NCBI GenBank assembly: GCA_947504275.1
Contig: CANNHA010000010.1
Coordinates: 1 to 37,454 of the forward strand
DNA from: Flavobacteriales bacterium
GTDB lineage: Bacteria; Bacteroidota; Bacteroidia; Flavobacteriales_D; Sanyastnellaceae
Direction of reading: 5' to 3'
DNA: 37,454 nucleotides
In this document: positions 18,203 to 28,889 of the stretch, one piece after another
How positions within the stretch are numbered: position 1 is the stretch's first letter
How the letters are laid out: every line of letters begins with the position of its first letter
Translations under genes and position numbers: made by a program
Notes under the pieces: model-generated
The model's input: the letters and a program-made list of their open reading frames with translations, nothing else
Databases searched by the model: none
Told to the model about the DNA's origin: nothing

Positions 18203-19771
18203 ATGAAAAAGCGATCTAAACAATTACTACTTTCAACTATTGTCACAACGATTCTATTGTCATTTCATACAATTTCAAGTTGGGCACAACCGATACCTAT
18301 AGGCGATTATTGGAACAGAGAATTGGAGCGGGTCGAACATTATAAGGGCAAACCCGCATTTACCACCTACAAACCCCAACTGAAATCAACCGTCAATTTC
18401 AGAAACATAACCGGTGAGGTCAAAGATTCAGTAAAGTATTACTCCATGTTATCTCGCCTTATATTTAGAGACCATCTCATTGAGTTCAAAAAACCAGAAT
18501 ACACCATTACCATTGATCCACTGCTCCAATTGGAGGTGTACCATGATTTAAAAAATGAAACCTTCAACAATACTCGTGGACAGATGTACAACAATGGTCG
18601 CGGAGCTATCGTGCAGGGAAGAATTGGCAATGGAGTGGAATTTCAAACCATCTTTTTAGAAAACCAAAGTGTCCTACCCTACTACCAAAGCATTTGGGCT
18701 GACTCAACAGGGGTCATTCCGGGAATGGGTCGTCACAAAGAATTCAAGAAGTACGGATATGACTATGGAATCTCTACCAGTTCATTGTTCATCGGTTCTC
18801 AATCATGGTGGAATTTGGGGTTGATGTATGGCAAACAATTTTTTGGAAATGGCTATCGCTCCCTGATACTATCAGATGCCTCAATGAATATGCCCATGGT
18901 TCAATTAGGACTACAAAACCAACATTTTCAATACAAGAGCACTGTTGGTATTGGGCAGGAACAATCGAGAATCCCATTGGGAAGCACCGGTGAAAGTTTG
19001 TTCAAACGGAAATTGATCACCTGGAATTATTTGTCTTATTTACCAACCGAAAAATTAGAAATTGCGTTGATGGAAACCGTCGTATCTGCGCGATGGACTC
19101 CTCAAGGGGTTGTAGCTCCTGAAGTGCATACCTATGTTCCCATCATCTTTGCCAGAGGCTGGATGGCACAAAAAGATAGCAATGCTACGGTCTTGTACGG
19201 TGGCAATCTCAAATGGAACGCCAATCGCAACACAACGATTTACGGACAGTATGGATGGGTATTCAAAGGTTTGGGAAAAGACGCATTGCAATTTGGTGCA
19301 TTGTTCACCGATATTGGAATGAAGAATTTGGATTTGCGTGTAGAGTACAACCAAGTGGGTGCCTATTTCTATTCGCAAAATGTAAACCTCATGTCGCTCA
19401 CGCAGCAAAATCAACCCTTAGGCCACGCGTCAGGATCAGCATTAACGGAATGGTTAATCAGAGGACATTACCGCTGGAAGCGCTTTTTGGCGCAGGGTTG
19501 TTATCATTGGATACAACAAGTTATCGGAAGTGCCGCCAATCCATACGCATTGGATTATGGCCAGAAAATTGGCAAAAGAGACTTCCAATACTTTCAAGGC
19601 GAAATGGGTTACTTGATTCAACCACATACCCATCTTTGCGTGTGGTTGGGGGTTACCCAAGTGGATGAATTAAAATCAACTTTAGACAACAGTTATAAAA
19701 CCAACATCACCGGACAAATCATCACCTTTAAAATTACCAGTGACATTTGCTACAGGGCTTTCGATTTTTAA
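18203..19771 (+). CDS. Outer-membrane beta-barrel protein, Wzi/RemB-like
   Basis: A 522-residue exported protein with a clear signal peptide (about 1-28, ending SWAQ). The mature protein is rich in alternating aromatic/polar strands, contains GxQSWWNLGLMYGKQFFGNGYRSL near the middle, and ends in an aromatic residue (AFDF) as outer-membrane barrels do. The overall pattern resembles the capsule-assembly Wzi family and the related gliding motility protein RemB of Bacteroidota; I cannot tell which. It sits between GDP-fucose synthase and a WecA-type transferase, which favours a role in binding or assembling surface polysaccharide. The stop lies inside an AT-rich palindrome (19762-19779). Confidence 0.6.
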   Translation: MKKRSKQLLLSTIVTTILLSFHTISSWAQPIPIGDYWNRELERVEHYKGKPAFTTYKPQLKSTVNFRNITGEVKDSVKYYSMLSRLIFRDHLIEFKKPEYTITIDPLLQLEVYHDLKNETFNNTRGQMYNNGRGAIVQGRIGNGVEFQTIFLENQSVLPYYQSIWADSTGVIPGMGRHKEFKKYGYDYGISTSSLFIGSQSWWNLGLMYGKQFFGNGYRSLILSDASMNMPMVQLGLQNQHFQYKSTVGIGQEQSRIPLGSTGESLFKRKLITWNYLSYLPTEKLEIALMETVVSARWTPQGVVAPEVHTYVPIIFARGWMAQKDSNATVLYGGNLKWNANRNTTIYGQYGWVFKGLGKDALQFGALFTDIGMKNLDLRVEYNQVGAYFYSQNVNLMSLTQQNQPLGHASGSALTEWLIRGHYRWKRFLAQGCYHWIQQVIGSAANPYALDYGQKIGKRDFQYFQGEMGYLIQPHTHLCVWLGVTQVDELKSTLDNSYKTNITGQIITFKITSDICYRAFDF

Positions 19772-19810
19772 AAAAATCGGTGTATATTCACCTAACCAAA
19801 ACCGAAAACC

Positions 19811-20890
19811 TTGATCGTTGATTTAGCATTGGCTTTCTTAACAGCCTTGCTCTTGGTGATGATAGCGATGCCATCACTCATCAAAGTAGCCAAGCTGAAG
19901 CATCTGGTGGATGAACCAGGTGACCAAAGGAAACTGCACAACCGCAGCATCCCTACTATTGGCGGTATCATGATTTTTGCAGGAACCCTCTTTGCTTATT
20001 GTTTGATGTTTCCATCCAAGGATCAATGGATGATGGGAAATAATTATGATCCATTGTCTGCGCTCAATGAGTTCAAATACTTGGTGGCTTCGATGTTTGT
20101 GCTTTTCTTTTTGGGATTAAAAGATGACATCATTGGTGTAGCACCCAACAAGAAATTATATGTGCATTTTTTGGTTGGTATCATTTTGGTATACATGGCA
20201 AACATCCGAATCACCAGCTTTTGGGGATTGTTCTCTGTTGGAGAATTGCCTTATTGGGTGAGTTTAATTGTGAGTTTATTTACCTATGTCGTGATTGTCA
20301 ACTCCATTAATCTGATTGATGGCGTAGATGGTTTAGCTGGTGGAATAGGTTTTATTGCTGCTGCTACATTTGGCATTTGGTTTTACAGTACAGGTGATTT
20401 ACCGTTATCTCTTTTGGCATTCAGTTTAGCGGGTTCATTGATAGGGTTTTTGTTCTTCAATTTCCAGCCAGCCAAAATATTCATGGGCGATTCTGGATCA
20501 TTGATATTGGGTATGGTGTTGTATGTCTTGGCGATGAAATTGATTGAGTTTCCGCCCAACAGAATGTATGGAATATTGGCCAATGTATCCAAGCCTGTTT
20601 TGTCGATGGCCATTCTTTGTTATCCATTGATGGACACACTCCGGGCCTTTACAGTGAGAATTTCAAAGGGCAATTCTCCTTTTAAGGCGGACAAGAATCA
20701 CATTCACCACAAACTGTTATCGATGGGCTTCACGCACCGTCAGGTTTGTGCCATACTTTACAGTTTCACTTTGCTCATCATCGGCATAACCTTCTTGATG
20801 CCACCCAATACGCCCAACGTCAGCTTGGCCGTTGTCTTTTTAACCACTTTCCTCAGCGCCAATGGTTTGTTTTGGTGGGGGAAGAGTTAG
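19811..20890 (+). CDS. wecA: WecA/TagO-type undecaprenyl-phosphate glycosyl-1-phosphate transferase
   Basis: A 359-residue polytopic membrane enzyme of the MraY/WecA family that moves a sugar-1-phosphate, usually GlcNAc-1-P, from its UDP form onto undecaprenyl phosphate to start a surface glycan. Seen: multiple hydrophobic spans, GLKDD (D105/D106), NLIDGVDGLAGG (D170, D173), FMGDSGS (D227) and the HIHH motif at 297-300. HIHH points to WecA/TagO rather than MraY. The start is TTG 19811; an in-frame TAA lies 18 bases upstream with no ATG between. It converges on sprA with one base between the two stop codons. The WecA name indicates subfamily, not proven substrate. Confidence 0.88.
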   Translation: MIVDLALAFLTALLLVMIAMPSLIKVAKLKHLVDEPGDQRKLHNRSIPTIGGIMIFAGTLFAYCLMFPSKDQWMMGNNYDPLSALNEFKYLVASMFVLFFLGLKDDIIGVAPNKKLYVHFLVGIILVYMANIRITSFWGLFSVGELPYWVSLIVSLFTYVVIVNSINLIDGVDGLAGGIGFIAAATFGIWFYSTGDLPLSLLAFSLAGSLIGFLFFNFQPAKIFMGDSGSLILGMVLYVLAMKLIEFPPNRMYGILANVSKPVLSMAILCYPLMDTLRAFTVRISKGNSPFKADKNHIHHKLLSMGFTHRQVCAILYSFTLLIIGITFLMPPNTPNVSLAVVFLTTFLSANGLFWWGKS

Positions 20891-20891
20891 T

Positions 20892-23800
20892 CTACCCATT
20901 CAACGTAAACCTTATCGCAATACCGGAATTAATGTTGGTATTGTTGAACGAGTTGGAAATCTTGGGTTTGTTGAATTGGTGATCATAGAAGAAACGCAAG
21001 GTCAACTTATCACTCACTGCCATGTCTGCGCTGGTCTTTAAACTCCACAACGTCTGTCCCGCAGTGATCTGATTTTGCTGCTCTACAATCTTGCGGATCA
21101 TGGTCACATTATCCCGCATGGTTAAATCCGCACGCAATGTCAACGTTGTACTCTTCAACAACTTCATAGGAAACTTCTTTCCCTTGATCTTGGCAATTGG
21201 ATTAGGAATGTCTGTAAACTTATAACCCGTTCCAATCACAAAACTATTGCTTCTATTTTCTGTGACCTGATTATTGGCCAAGCCCAAAGCAATGGTTCTG
21301 TCGCGCTTCATCTCTACTTTAATCTGAGGGTCATTGCTCTTCTTGGTCTTTACAGTCATGTCAAATCCCAACAACGGCGACATAGACTCAGTAATGGTCA
21401 CAGTATTGATCTGCTTCTGTGATATCCAATTGGGTTGAGCGTTGGCATCTAATGCTGTTGGTCTGCCCAACATATCCTGCTCAAAATTCAAGTTGGTCAC
21501 ATAGCTCGCATTCATCGTCGACTTGTACTGGTGGTTGATGGTGAATTGCTTGAAGTATTTCTTCACGCTCTCCAATTTGGTCAATCCATCATAACTGATT
21601 TTCCAGTTGGGTTGCGCCATGGTCTTGAATGGATTCAACGATACTTCACTTGTGCTCTTTCCTGAGTAGGCCGCAATGAACGCTGGAATAATGACATCCT
21701 GAGATGTTCCGCCAAAGCCTTGGTAATAGCCCGAGCTGTCCACATCATTCAATTGGTAATTCACGGTATTCAATCTACCTGAAATCTCTTGTCTGTATGC
21801 AATTAAATTCAAGAATGGGTCAGACATGTTTCCATTGTCCTTGTCATCACGCGCAAATGCTGTCGCCCAAGTATTGATAGATGCACTGAAGTTTCCGGTC
21901 TCCATTGGTGATTGGAATTGGTACTCCATGGAATCCGCTGAATAACGGAAGAAGCTGGTCAAGTTTCTTCCATCTTGTCTATTGGCTGTCAACTCAATTT
22001 TCAAATACTTGATAGGCTCAATGGATGCCTTGGCATTCCACGTAGTACTGGATGTTTCCGTGTATTGATTGTTCTGATATGGAGATCCCACAACATAACC
22101 GCCATTGGCCATATCCAGCGCAAAATTGCGATCTGTCAAATCTCCTCGCCAATCCGTATTTTGTTGTCCCAAAACAAATCCAATACCTGGGGCGGTAAAC
22201 TGATTATTCAATCCCAGTAAACCGGCTCGCTGATTGTATCCAGGCAACATCATCCCCTCATTTCTGGTGTAACTCATGTTGGCATTTCTCACCATCATCA
22301 AGAAACGCAAAGCCACGTCCGTCCATACAATTTTCTCTTTCTTTTCCTTCTTATCTACCTCCTTTCCAAATCCGTCTTTATTGTCTGGATTGTCTTTATC
22401 ACCGGACTTCTTCTTGTCGTCCTTTTTCTTCCCTTGATTGATTTCCTTCAGTTTGGGAACTTTGTTGTATAAGGTTTCAAAATTGGCTGTTGCATTAAAG
22501 TTCAACTGCCTAGAGTTTTGTATTTTGTTTCCAAGCGTATCTTGTGTAAACGGTGCACGATCCCATCTAAAGCTTGAGCCATACTTCACATCTGAATTCA
22601 CAAAATCTATCAGAGGAAACTTGTCAAATGGCAATTTATAGGAAGCATTAAATTGGTGATTGTAAATGGTAGGTTCACCCATGCTCAAGATGTTCTGACG
22701 AACGGTATCCTTATAAGCCTCATACCAATCTTTATCTTCTCTGTTTATTACACCGCGTGGCTCACGTATCAACGCTGTTGTAGACGCTGTCAAATCCATC
22801 TTGATGCTCTTGGTCAAATCATACTTCACGTTGTAATTCCTATTCCAACTCCAGTTCTTTTGCGCTTGTGTCTGAATCAGCATGTCACTGTACACCCCAG
22901 ACAATTCCAAAGTGTTGTTTCTGATTCTGCTCGTTTCATAAGAGCGATTCATGTCTGTATGGAATCCAACGGATTTAATACCGGGATAAAAATTAAATTC
23001 TTTGATCCATTTTAAGTAAGGTGACGTTTTCACCAATGGCAACTTTGCAAATGGCTTGATCTCCTTGGGCTTGTTGGTGAAAGCATAATCAAAGGCTCCG
23101 GTGTACTGCTTATTCAATCGCCAATCAATATTGATGTCTCGAAAATAAATTTCGTTGTAAGCGTAACTCACGCTGAAATTATCAATGGCATAAAACTTAG
23201 GTTTGTCCCCGCCACCAGCAGCAGCTGCAGGCGCTCCAGGGGCCGGTGGTGGAGTTCCTCCTCCCGATGCCTCTTTCTCTCCTTTCTTGGGTGCAATCTT
23301 TACGTTGGTGACATTGATACTCCTGCGCCGCGTCATGGTTTGCGACTTTTGTTTCAACGGTTTTGAAAGATTGGGCAAATCGTTCAGTTCCAAATCGGGC
23401 TGTAAAGGACTATATCTCGGGGTAGACACATTCTCTGAATAGCCCATGAACAAAGGCAATTGAACACCCCAATTTTCTGGCATCAATTTTCCCATTTGAA
23501 TGGTGGTGCTGGCATCAACACCCGTCTTGGTTTCTTGTTGTCGCTGCTGTACTTTTTGTTCTACGGATCCCCACCCCGGAGTACTGATGTTTCCCGCAAC
23601 ATTGACCGTTGCCAAATCCGCTAACTGCGCCGTCATCCGACCCACTGCTGCCCAACCCGAAGTATTGTCAAACTCTGACAATCGCAATTCATTCACCCAA
23701 ATCGTCGCGCACTTGGCCAAGCCGTCATCATTGCTGACAAAACTATTTTTCTTGTCATCCGGATTGCGCACACCAATCATCAATACCGTCACATTGGAAA

Positions 23801-26800
23801 CGTTTGGATTACCTTTTACCGAAATGCGAATGTTCTCTGACAGCATCTTAGAAAACTCTTGCAATGCGCTGAAACCCGCAGGACGATTGGCTTTTAGGTC
23901 TTGCAAATCTTTGATGACAATGTCAAAATTATTTTCCTCTGGCCAAATGTCGTTGTCATCATCCGTGAACCACGGCGTCACCGACATTGGCATTTCATAC
24001 TCATAATAGTTTTGATCAAAGTCCGAGCCCAAACGAACAAACACTGTAAGGTCTTTGTTCTTCAATGCACTTTCCACACCCTTGGCTTCCATGTGGGCAA
24101 ACATGCGCAAGCGCTTGTACTGACGCATGTCAAAAGTTACATTGCGGTAGGCTGCTTTGGCATCACCATCATTCAAATTGCAAACAGACATGGACAAGGA
24201 CTGCTCATTCATGCTGCGCAAGTTGGCCGAGGCCACATCCTGCTCACGAATAATTCCTGGAGGAACTGTATAGGGCACTGGCTCACGGTTTCCATTCTCT
24301 TCAATGTTGACCGCTGCGATATCAAACTCCGTAGGTTCGTCATCATTGGGCTCCAATTCTTGTGGTCCTAAAAGACTACTGTCAAATTTTCGCCACTCTC
24401 CACGAACCAACTCCAATCGCGCAAAGCGCAAAGTCACTGGCTGTTCCCATCCTTTCAAGAACATGCGGATATAACGGATTGAACGGAAATCGGGGATGTT
24501 GCCGATTCGCTTTTCAAATTCCTTGATGGGCACTTTGAATTGGTACCACCTGATCTCTCTTTCCTCTCCGTCTGCAGTGGTCTTGGTGGTCACAAAACTA
24601 TCAGTGATGTAATTGTCTCCAATATTGTTCTCTCCCAAATCACCGGGACGCAAGCTCACTTTGTACTGAAAGTAACTTTCTATTTGATTCAATGTAATGT
24701 CCTGATTGATGTCCTCCGTATTGGGAACTGTGGTTGCTGCTATGGGATAACCTTCTGGACTAGATGTATTGGAGTTGCCCTCATAACCATTGAATTGTTT
24801 ATAACGCTCAATGGTGTTCAAATTTTCTTGATCACTCTGAGTGCCCCTGAAATAACGGAAATCATCCGCTGCTGGATCTTGTGCAATTTTGCCGTAAGCA
24901 TCTGCCGTCACATGACCTTGCACGGATGACAACCACTGCGAGAAAAATGTTTGCTCTCCTGCTGAGGTCAACCCATCCATTCCAATATCTTGCTGTGCAT
25001 AGGATCCTGTGGTATTGTCAAAAGCATTGACCACGTTAAACGTAGAAGGATTAGGGTAATTGCCCCATGTTCCTTGAAGGGTCGGCAATGGATTATTGTC
25101 TGTTGGATAACCATTCTCAAAAGACAATTGAGAATCGTTCAACACATCTTCAGAAACATTACCCAAGTTGAAGTATAAGTCACCACCATTGTCATTGGGC
25201 GAGTCCGCATGAAAAGGATCCATCAACCAAAACTGAATGAACTGAACATTGCTCATTTCAAAGTCAGTTGTAGTCAATGCGCGTTGTATCCCACCCCAAC
25301 GCGACTCTGGGTCATTCAAAAAACCATTCTCATCCAATCCTGCTGAATAACCTGGAACACCATCCGGTACATCAAAATTATACTGACCTCTCTCACTGGG
25401 ATAATAAGTCAAATCCAAAGAAGCGATATTGGGAGGAGTTCCTGGAGGCAATTGTCTATTGGGAAAAACCTCTGACTCCAATATCTCTCGCATGCGATGA
25501 TCGCTTTGCATTTCCTCATCAACATTGGGCGGTGTCAAGGCGTTGGAACGATAAAACAAGGGGTCAATAACATACCAACTCAATCGTGCACGGTTGTAGT
25601 TGTAAATCAAACTATCCTCAATATTTCCCTCAGGAAATAATCCTTGCTGAAGCTTGGGAGTGCTGGCCAAGAACCATTGATTAATGCTCCGCAAATCAAT
25701 AATACTTTGACTTCCTTCAAAATCATCGATGTAGGAATTTCCTATTTTTGAAATGGCTTTGCTATGTCCTGGGAAAAGCTTGGCAGCCTCTCCACTAAAG
25801 GTGATGGTTGACTTGGCTTTGGTTTTGATAAAAGGCAATCGGTCTATCATCTCTGTGATGAATGGAACCTCTTCCTGATAATTAAAATCTGCACCCAATA
25901 CCCAGTTGTTCACGGGCTCGTCTCCAATGTTTACCTTCTGCGTTAGCGGCCGCTCGCGCAAATTCATCACTGTCGATCCTACTGTCAATTTATCACTGAA
26001 CTTATAGTCAAAACGACTACCAATCATGGTCTTGAATTGCATGTTGAAAAGCGAGTTGCTCTCCACAGAAACCTTGATAGGATTACCACTGTTCATCACC
26101 CCTTCATTGATGATCTTGACACGACCCAAATTGTAATCCACCGTGTAGTCTTGACCTTCAACCAACTTGATGCTACCAGAAGTGACACTCACAGACCCTT
26201 GAGGAATGTTCATCGCATTCAATGAAATGTCAGATCCTGATGCACTTTGGTATTGTCCTTTAATTCTAAATCGATTCAACTGAGGGAAATTGATTTGCGC
26301 TGAAGTTTTTGTACTATCATACAACGGCTGAAAAACCACTTGGCTTATCATTTGCTGCGCAGCTGAGGTGTTTCCCAGGCCTGCGATGATTTCATTGGAC
26401 AAGTGTTGTCCAAAAGGCTCTACGTGAGGAAAGAAAATCCTACCTGTTTGCGCATCAATCAAACCTCCTTGTGTTGCCGCATTGGGAACAAAATCAAAGA
26501 AGGCATCAGGGTAAGGCATTTGTTGGTTGTCAATGCGGTCTAGGTCCAACACTTGCAGCAGCAATTTACCTGACAGGGGATCGCGTTGAATGCTGTTCAT
26601 GTTAACCCCTGTTGATGGATTGTTGTACCAAACGTCCAAACGAAAATTCTCAGGAGACACCCCAAAAGCGCCCAAGTTGTAAACGTTCTTCATCATGTTG
26701 TCCCACAATGGAGCGGGATCGCCGTTGCTCAGCTTGACCATGGTAATCGACGACTTCAGCATCTTAAGCACCAATGCGTTGGGCGCAGCAACTCCATCTT

Positions 26801-28271
26801 GAGAGAATGTTCCTACTTGATAGGTCTGTCCGTTCAACGTGTATTCAAAAGCAACGCCCAAAACCTCAGCATTGTTGAGCGCCTGCTTCAAAGAGATAAA
26901 GCCCAATCGGGCATTGTAAGTAAATTCAGAACTGGTGAGCTTGCGCGCATTACCCACACGCTCATAATGCACGCCTTGTTTCAAACCCAATCCCAGCGCT
27001 TGAATGGCTGGATTGGCATTGGTGAATCCCAAAATTTCTGGAGCACCCATCATGACATCATACAACGCGTTGTTGTCATTGTCCGGATTGGGAATTTGGT
27101 TGGGATTCATCAAACCCTGGAAAGCATAGTCGGTTGACATGTAATTTTGACTTTCTCCCAAATCAGAGAAGGTTAATACATTTCTTACATCCTGTGTATT
27201 GGCTTGTTGGTTAACCACCCAAACCTCTATACGCGTGATATTAGCGCCACTGTTAACCACTGGCAGGGTCTCCATGGCGCGATCATAACTGTTTCTAAAA
27301 AAACCAGACAAGAAGTAATGGCGGTTGGCTTCATAGTTATCAGCCGGAATGTCAAATTGCTGGGTCTGCGCACCGCCTTGGACAGTTATCTCTTTGCGCT
27401 CACCTTTTTGTTGAGAAAGAACGGTGGTGTTTTTTAACTTGCCCCATTGGGTTTCAATCTTGGCTCCAAACAAGCTAGAGCTCCCTTGTATCAAAGATCC
27501 TGAAAGAGGCATTTGTACGGTACCCAATTCAATTTTCTTTACAATTTGATCCTCATCACCCGTGTATCCCAACTTCATTTGGTTCTCAAAATCAAACTGG
27601 CTCTCAGTGTTGTAATTGACATTGAGCTTCATACGCGTACCAATATTACCCGTTACATTGAGCTGAATTTTTTGATCAAAATTGAAGGTCGTTACTTTGC
27701 GTTGGCGTTCCGGAATCCTTGGATTGTCCACCTTAGACATGTTCATTCCAAAAGTCAATTCAGCGCTACCCTGCGGACGAATCTCAATTTCATTGGATCC
27801 GAAAATATTTTCAAATGCATCTGAGTTGATTTTAAAAACAGGCGCAAACTCTCTCTTGGCCTGATCATCCTCTTCTACCAACTCTTTCCAATAAGCAGTG
27901 ACATTGTCTTTGAGTTGAAAATCCATGAACTCCTCGCGGGTCATTTGTGTGGAATTTCTGAAATCAATTCTATCTCCAACTTTCTGCGACACCTCATACA
28001 TCCCCGTAACTGGGTTGTACTCCACATGGTACTTGATGTTTTTGGGAAGTGGCACCGCTATGCCAGAAGGATTAGGCGATGGATTGATAGGGTCTTCATT
28101 GGGCCATACGGGAGGCGTAATGGTTGTGTCCGCTTTGGCGACAATACTCTCTCTTCTTCGGTAGTAAACTGAACTCTCAATAGTGGTCACAGACAAGGCT
28201 ACCCATGATGAGACTACTGTAATGACAGCAATAAACAACCAATGAACTATATGCCCAAAACTACACTTCAC
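20892..28271 (-). CDS. sprA: SprA, type IX secretion system outer-membrane translocon
   Basis: A 2459-residue giant beta-barrel, close in length to Flavobacterium SprA (about 2400). In the known system SprA forms the large outer-membrane pore through which proteins carrying type A/B C-terminal signals leave the cell, and it is needed for gliding in motile species. Near the N-terminus is a hydrophobic signal-like segment (about 8-30), followed by the conserved soluble and strand-rich regions (YHVEYNPVTGMYEVSQKVGD, FGMNMSKVDNPRIPERQRK). Two low-complexity loops stand out: a Gly/Pro/Ala stretch near residues 1665-1690 and a Lys/Asp-rich stretch near 1945-1980. The start is GTG, immediately after the ruvA stop codon, implying coupling. 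The neighbourhood maeB-ruvA-sprA is a familiar Bacteroidota order. Confidence 0.95.
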   Translation of the reverse strand: MKCSFGHIVHWLFIAVITVVSSWVALSVTTIESSVYYRRRESIVAKADTTITPPVWPNEDPINPSPNPSGIAVPLPKNIKYHVEYNPVTGMYEVSQKVGDRIDFRNSTQMTREEFMDFQLKDNVTAYWKELVEEDDQAKREFAPVFKINSDAFENIFGSNEIEIRPQGSAELTFGMNMSKVDNPRIPERQRKVTTFNFDQKIQLNVTGNIGTRMKLNVNYNTESQFDFENQMKLGYTGDEDQIVKKIELGTVQMPLSGSLIQGSSSLFGAKIETQWGKLKNTTVLSQQKGERKEITVQGGAQTQQFDIPADNYEANRHYFLSGFFRNSYDRAMETLPVVNSGANITRIEVWVVNQQANTQDVRNVLTFSDLGESQNYMSTDYAFQGLMNPNQIPNPDNDNNALYDVMMGAPEILGFTNANPAIQALGLGLKQGVHYERVGNARKLTSSEFTYNARLGFISLKQALNNAEVLGVAFEYTLNGQTYQVGTFSQDGVAAPNALVLKMLKSSITMVKLSNGDPAPLWDNMMKNVYNLGAFGVSPENFRLDVWYNNPSTGVNMNSIQRDPLSGKLLLQVLDLDRIDNQQMPYPDAFFDFVPNAATQGGLIDAQTGRIFFPHVEPFGQHLSNEIIAGLGNTSAAQQMISQVVFQPLYDSTKTSAQINFPQLNRFRIKGQYQSASGSDISLNAMNIPQGSVSVTSGSIKLVEGQDYTVDYNLGRVKIINEGVMNSGNPIKVSVESNSLFNMQFKTMIGSRFDYKFSDKLTVGSTVMNLRERPLTQKVNIGDEPVNNWVLGADFNYQEEVPFITEMIDRLPFIKTKAKSTITFSGEAAKLFPGHSKAISKIGNSYIDDFEGSQSIIDLRSINQWFLASTPKLQQGLFPEGNIEDSLIYNYNRARLSWYVIDPLFYRSNALTPPNVDEEMQSDHRMREILESEVFPNRQLPPGTPPNIASLDLTYYPSERGQYNFDVPDGVPGYSAGLDENGFLNDPESRWGGIQRALTTTDFEMSNVQFIQFWLMDPFHADSPNDNGGDLYFNLGNVSEDVLNDSQLSFENGYPTDNNPLPTLQGTWGNYPNPSTFNVVNAFDNTTGSYAQQDIGMDGLTSAGEQTFFSQWLSSVQGHVTADAYGKIAQDPAADDFRYFRGTQSDQENLNTIERYKQFNGYEGNSNTSSPEGYPIAATTVPNTEDINQDITLNQIESYFQYKVSLRPGDLGENNIGDNYITDSFVTTKTTADGEEREIRWYQFKVPIKEFEKRIGNIPDFRSIRYIRMFLKGWEQPVTLRFARLELVRGEWRKFDSSLLGPQELEPNDDEPTEFDIAAVNIEENGNREPVPYTVPPGIIREQDVASANLRSMNEQSLSMSVCNLNDGDAKAAYRNVTFDMRQYKRLRMFAHMEAKGVESALKNKDLTVFVRLGSDFDQNYYEYEMPMSVTPWFTDDDNDIWPEENNFDIVIKDLQDLKANRPAGFSALQEFSKMLSENIRISVKGNPNVSNVTVLMIGVRNPDDKKNSFVSNDDGLAKCATIWVNELRLSEFDNTSGWAAVGRMTAQLADLATVNVAGNISTPGWGSVEQKVQQRQQETKTGVDASTTIQMGKLMPENWGVQLPLFMGYSENVSTPRYSPLQPDLELNDLPNLSKPLKQKSQTMTRRRSINVTNVKIAPKKGEKEASGGGTPPPAPGAPAAAAGGGDKPKFYAIDNFSVSYAYNEIYFRDINIDWRLNKQYTGAFDYAFTNKPKEIKPFAKLPLVKTSPYLKWIKEFNFYPGIKSVGFHTDMNRSYETSRIRNNTLELSGVYSDMLIQTQAQKNWSWNRNYNVKYDLTKSIKMDLTASTTALIREPRGVINREDKDWYEAYKDTVRQNILSMGEPTIYNHQFNASYKLPFDKFPLIDFVNSDVKYGSSFRWDRAPFTQDTLGNKIQNSRQLNFNATANFETLYNKVPKLKEINQGKKKDDKKKSGDKDNPDNKDGFGKEVDKKEKKEKIVWTDVALRFLMMVRNANMSYTRNEGMMLPGYNQRAGLLGLNNQFTAPGIGFVLGQQNTDWRGDLTDRNFALDMANGGYVVGSPYQNNQYTETSSTTWNAKASIEPIKYLKIELTANRQDGRNLTSFFRYSADSMEYQFQSPMETGNFSASINTWATAFARDDKDNGNMSDPFLNLIAYRQEISGRLNTVNYQLNDVDSSGYYQGFGGTSQDVIIPAFIAAYSGKSTSEVSLNPFKTMAQPNWKISYDGLTKLESVKKYFKQFTINHQYKSTMNASYVTNLNFEQDMLGRPTALDANAQPNWISQKQINTVTITESMSPLLGFDMTVKTKKSNDPQIKVEMKRDRTIALGLANNQVTENRSNSFVIGTGYKFTDIPNPIAKIKGKKFPMKLLKSTTLTLRADLTMRDNVTMIRKIVEQQNQITAGQTLWSLKTSADMAVSDKLTLRFFYDHQFNKPKISNSFNNTNINSGIAIRFTLNG

Positions 28272-28865
28272 TTAAATCTGCTTCAATACCCATTTGATCC
28301 ATTCTTCCAATCCTGCATTGGGCCATTCTTTCATCACCTTATCCAAGGTTTTTTCAGCTTTGGTTTTGTCCAATCCCAAGGAGGAAAGGGCTAATAACGC
28401 ATCATGCTTTTGAATATTGTATGCAATTCCAGATTTTTCAGTGGTGCTCATATTCTCCAACTTGCCCATTTTATCGTGCAAATCCACAATCATGCGCTCT
28501 GCTGTTTTCTCTCCAATTCCCTTGATGCGCTTTAAGCTGGCCACATCTTTTTGGACAATGATTGTTCTCAATTCATCTGCAGTCAGGCTAGACAATACCA
28601 CACGTGCAGTATTAGGGCCCACGCCACTTACGGAAATCAATTTTTTAAATACCTCACGGTCTTCTGGATTGCTGAATCCATACATCACCAAGGAAAAATC
28701 ATTTCCATTGATGTGCATGTGGGTGAACAAGGTTACTTCCCCGCCGTCAGGCAACTGGCTGTAGGTGCTTAGTGGTATTTGGATTAAATACCCCATTCCG
28801 TTCACATCCACAACTGCGTGAACCGGGCTTTTTTCCAATAGTTTACCCCTGATACTCGTTACCAT
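28272..28865 (-). CDS. ruvA: Holliday junction branch-migration protein RuvA
   Basis: A 197-residue protein that binds four-way junctions and loads the RuvB motor. The N-terminal OB-fold (MVTSIRGKLLEKSP, GYLIQIPLSTY, THMHI), the tandem helix-hairpin-helix region (KLISVSGVGPNTARVVLS, LKRIKGIGEKTAERMIVDL) and the C-terminal RuvB-contacting three-helix domain (ALLALSSLGLDKTKAEKTL) are all recognisable. The ATG is preceded directly by a possible hairpin and promoter box. Its stop codon touches the GTG of sprA, so ruvA and sprA are probably translated from one message. Confidence 0.95.
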   Translation of the reverse strand: MVTSIRGKLLEKSPVHAVVDVNGMGYLIQIPLSTYSQLPDGGEVTLFTHMHINGNDFSLVMYGFSNPEDREVFKKLISVSGVGPNTARVVLSSLTADELRTIIVQKDVASLKRIKGIGEKTAERMIVDLHDKMGKLENMSTTEKSGIAYNIQKHDALLALSSLGLDKTKAEKTLDKVMKEWPNAGLEEWIKWVLKQI

Positions 28866-28889
28866 AGCCTCTCATTTTTTAGAAAGGCT
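28866..28889 (-). promoter_or_regulatory. Hairpin abutting the ruvA start codon
   Basis: On the minus strand AGCCTTTC and GAGAGGCT pair (8 bp with one G-U) around an 8-base AT-rich loop, ending at the base before the ruvA ATG. It could reduce ribosome access, or act as a weak terminator for maeB; no U-tract follows, so termination is less likely. Confidence 0.35.

Noticed and set aside
19762..19779. AT-rich palindrome CGATTTTTAAAAAAATCG at the end of the Wzi/RemB-like gene as a terminator
   Set aside because: The stem is nearly all A-T with almost no loop, and no U-tract follows on either side.
23500..24371. Open frames of 168 and 156 codons antisense to sprA
   Set aside because: Both lie inside the conserved sprA frame, overlap each other and show no family motifs or promoter box.
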